From contig NZ_CP040443.1 of NCBI RefSeq assembly GCF_005843885.1, forward strand, positions 3,906,001-3,970,000: 64,000 bases of DNA. The letters are read 5' to 3'. Below, one piece after another: positions 17,358-26,156 of the stretch. How positions within the stretch are numbered: the first letter of the stretch is position 1; each line of letters opens with the position of its first letter. The translations under genes were made by a program, and so were the position numbers. The notes under the pieces were generated by a model. It was not told the DNA's origin, did not search any database, and worked only from the letters and a program-made list of their open reading frames with translations. The DNA comes from Escherichia sp. E4742 (GTDB lineage: Bacteria; Pseudomonadota; Gammaproteobacteria; Enterobacterales; Enterobacteriaceae).

Positions 17358-19076
17358 TTACCTTAGCCAGTTTGTTTTCGCCAGTTCGATTACTTCATCG
17401 CCGCGTCCACTGATGATTGCGCGCAGCATATACAGACTAAAACCTTTTGCCTGTTCGAGTTTGATCTGCGGCGGAATGGCTAATTCTTCTTTGGCAACCA
17501 CCACATCCACCAGCACCGGACCGTCGATGGAGAAAGCGCGTTGCAGGGCTTCATCGACTTCAGCGGCTTTTTCCACGCGAATACCCGTAATGCCGCACGC
17601 TTCGGCAATGCGGGCAAAGTTGGTGTCGTGTAGTTCGGTGCCGTCAGTCAAATAGCCACCAGCTTTCATCTCCATCGCCACAAAGCCCAGTACGCTGTTG
17701 TTAAAGACGATAATTTTCACTGGTAGCTTCATCTGCACTACCGAGAGGAAATCGCCCATCAACATGCTAAAACCGCCATCGCCGCACATGGCGACCACCT
17801 GGCGTTCTGGCTCGCTTGCCTGCGCGCCCAGCGCCTGCGGCATGGCGTTAGCCATCGAACCGTGGTTAAACGAACCTAACAGACGACGCTTGCCGTTCAT
17901 TTTCAGATAACGCGCAGCCCACACCGTAGGTGTGCCAACGTCACAGGTAAAGATGGCGTCATCGGCGGCAAAATGGCTAATTTGCTGCGCCAGATATTGC
18001 GGGTGAATCGCTTTCTCGCTCGGTTTAGCTAAATCGTCCAGCCCTTTACGGGCATCGCGGTAATCTTCCAGCGCTTTATCCAGAAACTTGCGATCGGTTT
18101 TTTCTTCCACCAGTGGCAGCAATGCGCGCAGGGTTGATTTGATATCGCCGACCAGCGCCATATCTACCTTGCTATGCGCACCGATGCTGGCTGGGTTGAT
18201 ATCAATCTGAATAATTTTGGCATCGGTCGGGTAGAAGGCGCGGTAGGGGAACTGAGTGCCGAGCAGTACTAAGGTGTCGGCGTTCATCATAGTGTGAAAA
18301 CCTGACGAGAAGCCGATTAATCCCGTCATTCCGACATCATACGGATTATCGTATTCGACATGTTCTTTACCGCGCAGGGCATGAATAATAGGCGCTTTAA
18401 TTTTCCCGGCAAACTCAACTAACTCTTTATGCGCCCCCGCGCAGCCGCTACCACACATCAGGGCGATATTGCTGGAATAACGCAGCAATTGTGCCAGTTT
18501 GCGTAACTCTTCTTCTTCCGGTGTGACTACCGGCTGTGGCGCATGATACCAGTGCGTGGTTGCCCCTTCTGGCGCAGGTTTTAACGCCACGTCGCCCGGT
18601 AAAACGACAACGGAAACGCCACGGTTAAGTACCGCTTTGCGCATGGCAATCGCCAGCACTTGTGGGATTTGCTCTGGGCTGGAAACCAGCTCGCAATAGT
18701 GACTACATTCGCGGAATAACTCTTGCGGGTGGGTTTCCTGGAAATAGCCGCTGCCAATTTCGCTGGAAGGAATATGGGCGGCAATCGCCAGTACCGGAAC
18801 ATGATTACGGTGGCAATCGAACAGGCCGTTGATTAAGTGCAGGTTGCCGGGGCCACACGATCCGGCACAGACCGCCAGTTCTCCTGAAAGTTGTGCTTCA
18901 GCGCCAGCGGCAAAGGCAGCCACTTCTTCATGGCGGGTTGGCATCCACTCGATTGTACCCATGCGATTAAGACTGTCACTCAGACCGTTCAGAGAGTCGC
19001 CCGTGACTCCCCAGATGCGTTTCACGCCTGCTGATTCGAGTGTTTTGGCGATATAAGCTGCAACCGTTTGTTTCAT
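17358..19076 (-). CDS. poxB: Pyruvate dehydrogenase (quinone) / pyruvate oxidase PoxB
   Basis: Peripheral membrane flavoenzyme (572 aa) that decarboxylates pyruvate to acetate and CO2 and passes electrons to ubiquinone. It has the ThDP-enzyme layout: Pyr domain with the catalytic Glu in TRHEEVAAFAAGAE near residue 50, a central FAD domain, and the PP domain with GDGGFSMLMGDFLSVVQMK. The C-terminal tail, which binds membrane on activation, is intact. In E. coli it is RpoS-dependent and used on entry to stationary phase. Confidence 0.98.
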   Translation of the reverse strand: MKQTVAAYIAKTLESAGVKRIWGVTGDSLNGLSDSLNRMGTIEWMPTRHEEVAAFAAGAEAQLSGELAVCAGSCGPGNLHLINGLFDCHRNHVPVLAIAAHIPSSEIGSGYFQETHPQELFRECSHYCELVSSPEQIPQVLAIAMRKAVLNRGVSVVVLPGDVALKPAPEGATTHWYHAPQPVVTPEEEELRKLAQLLRYSSNIALMCGSGCAGAHKELVEFAGKIKAPIIHALRGKEHVEYDNPYDVGMTGLIGFSSGFHTMMNADTLVLLGTQFPYRAFYPTDAKIIQIDINPASIGAHSKVDMALVGDIKSTLRALLPLVEEKTDRKFLDKALEDYRDARKGLDDLAKPSEKAIHPQYLAQQISHFAADDAIFTCDVGTPTVWAARYLKMNGKRRLLGSFNHGSMANAMPQALGAQASEPERQVVAMCGDGGFSMLMGDFLSVVQMKLPVKIIVFNNSVLGFVAMEMKAGGYLTDGTELHDTNFARIAEACGITGIRVEKAAEVDEALQRAFSIDGPVLVDVVVAKEELAIPPQIKLEQAKGFSLYMLRAIISGRGDEVIELAKTNWLR

Positions 19077-19173
19077 GGTTTTCCGTCTCCTGAATGTGAT
19101 AACGGTAACAAGTTTAGTTCATCTGACGGAGGGGGAAGGGATGGGAGAAAAAGGAGGCACTAACGGTTAAACA

Positions 19174-19199
19174 GCCCGATGACAGGAATATCATCGGGC
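19174..19199 (-). terminator. Terminator downstream of hcr
   Basis: On the minus strand GCCCGATGA pairs with TCATCGGGC around an 8-nt loop, followed by TGTTT. It lies between the hcr stop and the poxB promoter region. Confidence 0.7.
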
Positions 19200-19208
19200 A
19201 TAAGGTGA

Positions 19209-20177
19209 TTACGCGAGAACCATATCCCCCTGCGGATGGCAGGAGCAGGCCAGTACGTAACCTTCGGCGATTTCGGCGTCGGTCAGCGTCATTGTGCTGC
19301 TTACCGTATATTCACCAGAAACCACTTTCGTCTTACAGCAACCGCAAACACCCGCACGGCAGGCGGCGACAACCGGAACTTTATTGCTTTCCAGCGCCTC
19401 CAGCAGCGTGGTGCCAACCGGAGCGTAAAATTCTTGCGCCGGTTGCAGTTTGGTGAATTTCAGACCGCTGGTCGCCGCTTCCGCCACTGGCGTAAAGAAT
19501 TTCTCTTTAAAGAAACGCGTCACGCCGAGCGCCTTCACTTCCTGTTCCACCCAATCCATATACGGTGCCGGACCACAAGTCATCACGGTACGTGAGGCTA
19601 AATCAGGAACGCTTGCCAGCAGTTCACGAGTCAGGCGTCCGGCAACGAACCCCTCGGTAACGTTATTTTCCGCCACCAGTGTTACCGGATAATGACGCCA
19701 CTCATCGGCGAAAATTACATCCTGCGGCGTACGCACGTTGTAGATCACCTGAACATCGGCCTGCGGACGGTTCTTCGCCAGCCAGCGACGCATCGACATA
19801 ATCGGTGTTACGCCGCAGCCTGCCGCCAGCAACAGGAATTTATCTTCTGCTTTATCGTCGCAGGTAAATTCCCCCATCGCGTCCGAAAGCCAGAGATAGT
19901 CACCGCGTTTCACATCGCGGGTCAGCCACTGGGAGCCGACACCGTCATCAATCCGCCGCACGGTCAGGGTGATGTATTCACTCACGCCTGGCGTGGAGGA
20001 AATGGTGTAAGCACGCAGCGTTTCCGCTGAGTTTCGCACGCTGACCAGCGCATATTGCCCGGCGCGATATGGGTAGTAATCGTGGCAAAGCAAGGAAATC
20101 GTCCACACATCCGGCGTTTCTTGCGTAATGTGATGAACCTGCATCCGCCACGGGCATTGATTCGTTGGCATCGTCAT
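19209..20177 (-). CDS. hcr: NADH oxidoreductase Hcr
   Basis: NADH-dependent reductase that supplies electrons to the hybrid cluster protein Hcp. It has ferredoxin-reductase FAD and NAD modules (RAYTISS; GCGVTPIMSM) followed by a C-terminal plant-type [2Fe-2S] domain with CRAGVCGCC and a distal LACSCH cysteine. I chose ATG at 20177 (322 aa), where AAGGAG sits 7 bases upstream; a TTG two codons earlier at 20183 is a less likely start. Operon with hcp, 11 bp upstream. Confidence 0.96.
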   Translation of the reverse strand: MTMPTNQCPWRMQVHHITQETPDVWTISLLCHDYYPYRAGQYALVSVRNSAETLRAYTISSTPGVSEYITLTVRRIDDGVGSQWLTRDVKRGDYLWLSDAMGEFTCDDKAEDKFLLLAAGCGVTPIMSMRRWLAKNRPQADVQVIYNVRTPQDVIFADEWRHYPVTLVAENNVTEGFVAGRLTRELLASVPDLASRTVMTCGPAPYMDWVEQEVKALGVTRFFKEKFFTPVAEAATSGLKFTKLQPAQEFYAPVGTTLLEALESNKVPVVAACRAGVCGCCKTKVVSGEYTVSSTMTLTDAEIAEGYVLACSCHPQGDMVLA

Positions 20178-20188
20178 CGACAAACTCC

Positions 20189-21841
20189 TTACGCGCTCAA
20201 CAGTTGCTTCATGTCTTCTTCAACAGTGGTGATAGAACGCAGGCCGAATTTCTCGTTCAGCACCGCCAGCAGGTCTGGTGTCAGGAAACCAGGTGCAGTC
20301 GGGCCGGTGACGATATTTTTCACGCCCAGAGAAAGCAGTGTCAGCAGAATGACAATTGCTTTCTGTTCAAACCAGGAGAGCACCAGCGACAACGGCAGAT
20401 CGTTCACCCCACAGCCCAGTTTTTCTGCCAGAGTGACAGCCAGAATAATCGCTGAGTAAGCATCGTTACACTGACCGGCATCCACCAGACGCGGCAGACC
20501 TTCGATATCGCCAAACTCGAGTTTGTTAAAGCGATATTTACCACAGGCGAGAGTCAGGATCAGGCAGTCATCCGGCACGCTGGTGGCGAAATCGGTGAAG
20601 TAGTGACGCTCGCCGCGTGCGCCGTCACAGCCACCAAGCAGGAAGATATGACGCAGTTTTTCACGGCTCACCAGATCAATCAGCGTATCGGCTGCGCCAA
20701 GCAGCGTCTGGCGGCCAAAGCCTACGGTGATCAGGTGCGGAATTTCGCTGTACGGGAAGCCCGCCATTTGTTGTGCCTGGGCGATGACCGCAGAGAAATC
20801 TTCGCCATCCAGATGGCGCACGCCCGGCCAGCCAACAATGCTGCGGGTCCAGATACGATCGTCATAAGCGCCTACGGTTGGGTCGATGATGCAGTTCGAG
20901 GTCATCACGATGGGGCCAGGGAAACGAGCGAACTCCACTTGCTGATTCTGCCAGCCGCTACCGTAGTTACCGACCAGATGCTTGAATTTACGCAGCTCCG
21001 GGTAGCCGTGGGCAGGCAGCATTTCGCCGTGGGTGTAGACATTAACGCCCGTGCCTTCGGTCTGTTCCAGCAAGTTGTAGAGATCTTTGAGATCGTGACC
21101 GGAAATCAGGATGCATTTGCCCGCCGTCGCTTTCACGTTGACCTGAGTTGGCGTCGGGTGACCGTATTTACCGGTTTCGCCTGCATCCAGAATGCTCATC
21201 ACTTTGAAGTTCATCTGGCCGATTTCCATAGAACACTCAAGAAGTGCGTTCATATCGGAAGGCCAGGTTCCCAGCCATGCCATGATTTTATGGTACTGGG
21301 CATAAATATCGTTGTCGTATTGACCGAGAACGTGCGCGTGTTCCATATAGGCCGCTGCACCTTTCAGGCCATACAGGCAGAGCAGACGCAGGCCGAGAAT
21401 GTTTTCGCCAATCGCCGCTTTATCTTTGTTAGGGGTAAATTCTGCTGCCTGACGTTGCAGTTCGCCGAGATCGTCGCTCACCAGTTGCAGGTCAGCCATC
21501 GGATTATCGACGCGGGCGTTGGCATCTACAGCCAGGCATTGTGCTTTCAGCGCCTCGCGCAGGGCAATCGCTTCACGAGCGTAGCCGACAATACGCGGAG
21601 AATCGAAGTTAACGTTGGTCAGGGTTGAGAAAAATGCGCGAGGCGCGAAGCTGTCTACATCGTGGTTGATGATGCCGTATTCACGCGCTTTTACCGCCCA
21701 CGCAGAAAGCCCCTGCAGCGCCGCGATGAGTAAATCCTGAAGGTCAGAGGTTTCCGCCGTTTTACCACACATCCCCTGCGCGTATGAGCAGCCGTTTCCT
21801 GCCGGAGTACGGATAGTTTGTTCACATTGCACACAAAACAT
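20189..21841 (-). CDS. hcp: Hybrid cluster protein Hcp (nitric oxide reductase)
   Basis: Iron-sulfur-oxo hybrid cluster enzyme (550 aa) that reduces NO to N2O with electrons from Hcr, limiting nitrosative damage under anaerobiosis. N-terminal Cys3, Cys6, Cys18 and Cys25 form the first cluster. Hybrid-cluster ligand segments (LISGHDLKDL, FLLGGCDGARGERHYF, DAGQCNDAYSA) are present. ATG 21841 was chosen over a GTG two codons earlier. The upstream DNA contains a good NsrR palindrome and an FNR half-site. Confidence 0.98.
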   Translation of the reverse strand: MFCVQCEQTIRTPAGNGCSYAQGMCGKTAETSDLQDLLIAALQGLSAWAVKAREYGIINHDVDSFAPRAFFSTLTNVNFDSPRIVGYAREAIALREALKAQCLAVDANARVDNPMADLQLVSDDLGELQRQAAEFTPNKDKAAIGENILGLRLLCLYGLKGAAAYMEHAHVLGQYDNDIYAQYHKIMAWLGTWPSDMNALLECSMEIGQMNFKVMSILDAGETGKYGHPTPTQVNVKATAGKCILISGHDLKDLYNLLEQTEGTGVNVYTHGEMLPAHGYPELRKFKHLVGNYGSGWQNQQVEFARFPGPIVMTSNCIIDPTVGAYDDRIWTRSIVGWPGVRHLDGEDFSAVIAQAQQMAGFPYSEIPHLITVGFGRQTLLGAADTLIDLVSREKLRHIFLLGGCDGARGERHYFTDFATSVPDDCLILTLACGKYRFNKLEFGDIEGLPRLVDAGQCNDAYSAIILAVTLAEKLGCGVNDLPLSLVLSWFEQKAIVILLTLLSLGVKNIVTGPTAPGFLTPDLLAVLNEKFGLRSITTVEEDMKQLLSA

Positions 21842-21855
21842 GATCACACCTTTTA

Positions 21856-21878
21856 AAGTTATATTTAATATACATGTT
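21856..21878 (-). promoter_or_regulatory. NsrR operator of hcp-hcr
   Basis: The 23-bp minus-strand sequence begins AACATGTATATT and ends ATAACTT. It fits the NsrR palindrome AANATGYATTTNAAATRCATNTT with three mismatches. It sits 15 bp upstream of the hcp start codon, where NsrR (NO-sensing repressor) is known to act. Confidence 0.75.
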
Positions 21879-21937
21879 TAAGGTTAAGACGCTTAACGCG
21901 GGGATAAAAGGGATTTTTCATGCAACTTTAAGGGAGA

Positions 21938-21951
21938 TTGATTTAGCGCAA
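21938..21951 (-). promoter_or_regulatory. FNR-like site upstream of hcp
   Basis: On the minus strand TTGCGCTAAATCAA has one perfect FNR half-site (ATCAA) and one with two mismatches, 97 bp before hcp. Anaerobic FNR activation of hcp is established, so this is the likely site. Confidence 0.6.
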
Positions 21952-21984
21952 TTTTGGCGGCAGGGATCTACCGCCAGAGAGGTA

Positions 21985-22884
21985 TTATGCGGAAAAAAAG
22001 GCGATGAGGATCGGCACTAACAGGCTGAGAATAAAACCGTGAACAATCGCTGCAGGGACCATATCCAGCCCACCTGTACGCTGAAGAACGGGCAGGGTGA
22101 AATCCATTGATGTAGCACCGCATAAGCCCAGTGCAGTAGAGCGGCTACGGCGAATCAGGCCAGGGATCAACATAATGGCGATTAACTCACGCGCTAAATC
22201 ATTGAAGAAGGCCGCGCTCCCGATTACCGGACCAAAAGATTCGGTCAACAAAATACCGGAAAGAGAATACCAGCCGAAACCGGAGGCCATTGCCAGCGCG
22301 GTATTGATGGGGAGATCAAGAATAAAGGCGTTAATTAAACCGCCAATTAAAGAACTGGCAACCACCACCACGGCGACAATCATTCCCCGGCGATTAAGGA
22401 CAATCTGCTTTAAGGTCATGCCATTGTTACGCAGCTGAATACCGACGAGGAAAAGTAACAGAATTAACGTGTATTCGCTGGCTTCAGTGGCGTGTTGTAA
22501 GAAACCTAATCCGCTAAGGCCAATAGCAAAACCAATCACCACGACGCCACACAGTTTCAGCGATTCCAGTGCCATCGCAATACGCGACGGGAGTTTTTCT
22601 TGCTGATGGTGATTACGCCACGGTAGACCGCGCTCCAGCCACAGCAAGGCGACAATATTGCACAGTAAAATAATGGTAATACTGACAGCGGAATAATGCA
22701 GAATCGCCAACAGGTTACTGGCGAGATTATCGAGAAACGCCAGACTGATACCCATAAAAAAGAGAATGAGATAAACCATCCAGCTTAATAGCTGATTAAT
22801 GCGTTTTAACGCAGCTTTTTGGCGAAGTGGAATGAGGTAACCCACAATCAGGGGAACCAGAATGATTAACAGCCCAGAAAACAT
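21985..22884 (-). CDS. lysO: L-lysine exporter LysO
   Basis: Inner-membrane lysine (and thialysine) exporter, formerly ybjE (299 aa). About eight hydrophobic segments are visible, with the DUF340-family signatures FGWYSLSGILLTESFGP and GATSMDFTLPVLQ. The open frame continues to 22932, but ATG 22884 begins MFSGLLIIL and gives the usual length. Arginine/ArgR and lysine influence its expression in E. coli. Confidence 0.95.
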   Translation of the reverse strand: MFSGLLIILVPLIVGYLIPLRQKAALKRINQLLSWMVYLILFFMGISLAFLDNLASNLLAILHYSAVSITIILLCNIVALLWLERGLPWRNHHQQEKLPSRIAMALESLKLCGVVVIGFAIGLSGLGFLQHATEASEYTLILLLFLVGIQLRNNGMTLKQIVLNRRGMIVAVVVVASSLIGGLINAFILDLPINTALAMASGFGWYSLSGILLTESFGPVIGSAAFFNDLARELIAIMLIPGLIRRSRSTALGLCGATSMDFTLPVLQRTGGLDMVPAAIVHGFILSLLVPILIAFFSA

Positions 22885-22970
22885 GAAAACCCAGTCCTTG
22901 CAAAGAAGAAGTCGAAATGCGCGATGACACACTACTGAAAGCGGAAGGACGAGTAAAGTTGCAATTAAAA

Positions 22971-22984
22971 GGAAATGTTATTCA
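22971..22984 (-). promoter_or_regulatory. Possible ARG-box-like site upstream of lysO
   Basis: GGAAATGTTATTCA matches 11 of 14 positions of the ArgR core; the right half ATTCA is perfect. ArgR control of lysO is reported, so this is a candidate, but the match is only moderate. Confidence 0.35.
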
Positions 22985-23340
22985 TCAGAAACAGTAGGGT
23001 ATTCCTTTTCATTTAAAGATATTCTTGCGCTTTAATTACAAACCGCACCGGTGTTGGTGGCGTCAAAATCGCTGAGGCGTTCCCTGAAGGCAGGGGCAGC
23101 CCACATGGATGTGGGCTGAGGGCGCGTTTTACAGGGATGTTACCTCGCGCCCGACCCGTTAGCCGCAAGGGATAAGCCGAGGGTACCGCGCAGCGGCGAT
23201 TTTGTTCGCCAGAGCCCGGGGGTGCAGGGGGCGGCGGCGATTGGCCGCCCCCTGCGTGCTCCTTGCGCCAGTGGCAAAATGTGGCTTAACTCATGAAAGG
23301 AGCGCAACAAGATGATGAATCAACATATAACAACATCTTA
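22985..23340. other. lysO-aqpZ intergenic region with GC-rich stem-loop array
   Basis: No plausible gene is seen. From 23080 to about 23280 the sequence is GC-rich and folds into successive hairpins: 23098-23117 (9-bp stem AGCCCACAT/ATGTGGGCT), 23120-23152 (GGGCGCG/CGCGCCC, with a 19-nt loop) and 23224-23255 (12-bp perfect stem GCAGGGGGCGGC/GCCGCCCCCTGC). It looks like a member of the dispersed GC-rich intergenic repeats of enterobacteria (Box C/RSA type), but I cannot confirm its class. Confidence 0.55.
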
Positions 23341-23371
23341 AAAAAAGGCCTGACATTGCGTCAGGCCTTTT
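23341..23371 (-). terminator. Terminator downstream of aqpZ
   Basis: AAAAGGCCTGAC pairs with GTCAGGCCTTTT around a 5-nt loop. Flanking A- and T-runs make it a strong, potentially bidirectional terminator. It lies 8 bp past the aqpZ stop. Confidence 0.9.
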
Positions 23372-23378
23372 GCGCTAA

Positions 23379-24074
23379 TTAATCGCGTTTTTCCAGCAGG
23401 GTCCGGTAAATCAGACCACCGATAATACCGCCGACAATTGGCACTACCCAGAAGAACCACAGTTGTTCTAACGCCCAGCCGCCCTGGAAGATGGCAACCG
23501 CGGTGCTGCGCGCCGGGTTAACGGAAGTGTTAGTCACCGGAATACTGATTAAGTGAATCAAGGTTAACGCCAGACCAATCGCGATCGGCGCAAAGCCTGC
23601 CGGCGCGTATTTGTCAGTTGCACCGTGGATCACCAGCAAGAAACCAGCACTCAATACCAGTTCAACCACCAGTGCAGAAAGCATGGAATAGCCGCCCGGT
23701 GAATGCTCGCCATAACCGTTAGAAGCAAAGCCGCTGGCCGCTGCGTCAAACCCAGCTTTACCGCTGGCGATTAAATACAGCAGTGCCGCCGCAACAATAC
23801 CGCCGACAACCTGGGCTACCACGTAACCAACGACTTCTTTTGCCGGGAAACGGCCACCAGCCCATAAACCAATAGTGACCGCCGGGTTAAAGTGGCCACC
23901 GGAGATATGACCGACAGCGAAGGCCATCGTCAGTACAGTCAAACCAAACGCCAGCGCGACACCGGCAAAGCCAATGCCTAATTCCGGGAACGCTGCCGCC
24001 AGCACGGCGCTACCGCAGCCACCAAATACAAGCCAGAAAGTACCAAAACATTCAGCTGCTAATTTTCTGAACAT
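23379..24074 (-). CDS. aqpZ: Aquaporin Z
   Basis: Water-specific channel of the inner membrane (231 aa, six transmembrane helices). The two NPA boxes are present as GGHFNPAVTIG near residue 63 and TSVNPARS near residue 186. The selectivity-filter arginine follows the second NPA. ATG 24074 gives MFRKLAAECFG; two codons upstream another in-frame ATG exists but is poorly placed. Function is rapid osmotic water flow. Confidence 0.98.
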   Translation of the reverse strand: MFRKLAAECFGTFWLVFGGCGSAVLAAAFPELGIGFAGVALAFGLTVLTMAFAVGHISGGHFNPAVTIGLWAGGRFPAKEVVGYVVAQVVGGIVAAALLYLIASGKAGFDAAASGFASNGYGEHSPGGYSMLSALVVELVLSAGFLLVIHGATDKYAPAGFAPIAIGLALTLIHLISIPVTNTSVNPARSTAVAIFQGGWALEQLWFFWVVPIVGGIIGGLIYRTLLEKRD

Positions 24075-24497
24075 ATCCACCTCAATTAAAAATTGACCCT
24101 GTGAAAAATATGGTCGTTTTATAGGGTCGTCGTAAAAAATGACGACAGAAATAATGCATTGGTATTTTAAAAACGAAGGCGAGCCATTCGCCAGATAAAT
24201 AAATCCAGTAATTTTGATTTAGGGCAACAGTAAGTTCCCCCATATAGTCATTTGCCTGATTGACAGTGTAGTGCAAACGGCTGAAATAAGCCTTTAGAGG
24301 TAATAAAAATAATTTACAAGGTTAATTATTTGATTTTATTGTTTTTTAATGAGAGACAACATGAAGACGTATAACACAATTATTCGCTCATTTTTCAGAC
24401 ATTTGCCATGCTTAATTGTGATGTCGTCACGTATTGTCTCGGCCTTTCCCGTTATACTGCCAGAGTAAAGGATGAGTAACATATTTCTGGAGGGGAT
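24075..24497. other. aqpZ-ybjD divergent intergenic region
   Basis: This AT-rich stretch of 423 bp carries the divergent promoters of aqpZ (left) and ybjD (right). A TATACT hexamer at 24453-24458 could be the ybjD -10 box, but no good -35 is seen at the right distance. A 64-codon minus-strand frame lies here but has no ribosome site or recognisable product. I see no repeat or RNA gene. Confidence 0.45.
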
Positions 24498-26156
24498 ATG
24501 ATTCTTGAGCGCGTTGAAATTGTGGGCTTTCGCGGTATCAACCGATTGTCATTGATGCTGGAGCAAAACAACGTCCTGATTGGGGAGAACGCGTGGGGTA
24601 AATCCAGCTTGCTGGACGCCTTAACCCTGCTGTTATCACCAGAGTCAGATCTCTACCATTTTGAACGCGATGATTTCTGGTTTCCGCCAGGTGATATTAA
24701 TGGTCGGGAACACCATCTGCATATCATTCTGACCTTTCGCGAATCGCTGCCTGGACGGCATCGTGTACGCCGTTATCGCCCGCTTGAAGCATGCTGGACG
24801 CCCTGTACTGATGGTTATCACCGCATTTTTTATCGCCTGGAAGGGGAAAGTGCGGAAGACGGTAGCGTGATGACGTTACGCAGCTTTCTTGATAAAGACG
24901 GTCATCCGATTGATGTCGAAGATATTAACGATCAGGCGCGTCATCTGGTGCGTTTAATGCCGGTTCTGCGTTTGCGCGACGCCCGTTTTATGCGCCGCAT
25001 TCGCAATGGAACTGTACCAAATGTACCCAATGTGGAAGTCACCGCGCGCCAGTTGGATTTTCTCGCCCGCGAGTTATCCTCACACCCGCAAAATCTCTCC
25101 GATGGGCAGATTCGCCAGGGGCTTTCGGCAATGGTGCAACTGCTTGAGCATTATTTCTCGGAGCAAGGCGCCGGGCAGGCGAGATATCGCTTAATGCGTC
25201 GGCGAGCCAGCAATGAGCAACGGAGCTGGCGTTACCTCGATATCATCAACCGGATGATTGACAGACCAGGGGGGCGTTCGTATCGGGTCATTTTACTCGG
25301 CCTGTTTGCCACTTTATTGCAGGCAAAAGGGACATTGCGACTGGATAAAGACGCGCGTCCGTTATTGCTAATTGAAGATCCAGAAACCCGCCTGCATCCG
25401 ATTATGCTTTCCGTTGCCTGGCATCTGTTGAATCTTTTGCCTTTACAACGTATTGCTACCACCAACTCTGGCGAGCTGCTTTCGTTAACTCCAGTGGAAC
25501 ATGTTTGCCGCCTGGTGCGTGAATCTTCTCGTGTTGCCGCCTGGCGTCTGGGGCCAAGTGGCTTGAGCACCGAAGACAGCCGCCGCATCTCTTTTCACAT
25601 TCGTTTTAATCGTCCGTCATCGCTGTTTGCTCGCTGCTGGTTGCTGGTGGAAGGGGAAACAGAAACCTGGGTTATCAACGAACTGGCGCGCCAGTGTGGA
25701 CACCATTTCGATGCCGAAGGGATTAAGGTCATTGAGTTTGCCCAGTCCGGGCTAAAACCACTGGTGAAATTTGCCCGGCGGATGGGGATTGAGTGGCATG
25801 TGCTGGTCGATGGCGATGAAGCCGGGAAGAAATATGCCGCAACGGTGCGCAGCCTGCTGAATAACGATCGCGAAGCTGAACGTGAACATTTGACAACATT
25901 ACCGGCGCTGGATATGGAACATTTTATGTATCGCCAGGGGTTTTCCGACGTGTTCCATCGCGTGGCGCAGATCCCGGAAAACGTGCCGATGAATTTGCGC
26001 AAAATTATTTCAAAAGCGATCCATCGCTCTTCCAAGCCCGACCTTGCCATTGAAGTGGCAATGGAGGCCGGACGTCGTGGTGTGGACTCCGTACCGACGC
26101 TGCTGAAAAAAATGTTCTCGCGCGTGCTATGGCTGGCTCGCGGTCGGGCTGATTAA
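24498..26156 (+). CDS. ybjD: OLD-family ATP-dependent nuclease YbjD
   Basis: 552-residue protein with an N-terminal ABC/SMC-type ATPase (Walker A GENAWGKSS at 29-37; Walker B-like LLLIEDPETRLHP near 290-302). A C-terminal TOPRIM nuclease domain follows (LLVEGETETWVINELA near 378-393; LVDGDEAGKKY near 435). This layout is that of the OLD (overcoming lysogenization defect) endonucleases. No gajB-like helicase is encoded beside it, so it looks like a stand-alone OLD protein, not a Gabija pair. Physiological role unknown. It overlaps the convergent ybjX by 4 bases. Confidence 0.9.
   Translation: MILERVEIVGFRGINRLSLMLEQNNVLIGENAWGKSSLLDALTLLLSPESDLYHFERDDFWFPPGDINGREHHLHIILTFRESLPGRHRVRRYRPLEACWTPCTDGYHRIFYRLEGESAEDGSVMTLRSFLDKDGHPIDVEDINDQARHLVRLMPVLRLRDARFMRRIRNGTVPNVPNVEVTARQLDFLARELSSHPQNLSDGQIRQGLSAMVQLLEHYFSEQGAGQARYRLMRRRASNEQRSWRYLDIINRMIDRPGGRSYRVILLGLFATLLQAKGTLRLDKDARPLLLIEDPETRLHPIMLSVAWHLLNLLPLQRIATTNSGELLSLTPVEHVCRLVRESSRVAAWRLGPSGLSTEDSRRISFHIRFNRPSSLFARCWLLVEGETETWVINELARQCGHHFDAEGIKVIEFAQSGLKPLVKFARRMGIEWHVLVDGDEAGKKYAATVRSLLNNDREAEREHLTTLPALDMEHFMYRQGFSDVFHRVAQIPENVPMNLRKIISKAIHRSSKPDLAIEVAMEAGRRGVDSVPTLLKKMFSRVLWLARGRAD

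Noticed and set aside
24082..24276. 64-codon minus-strand frame upstream of aqpZ
   Set aside because: No ribosome-binding site and no recognisable product; it lies where the aqpZ promoter must be.
24498..26156. ybjD as part of a Gabija (GajA-GajB) defence pair
   Set aside because: No UvrD-like helicase gene is adjacent; the neighbour is ybjX (DUF535).
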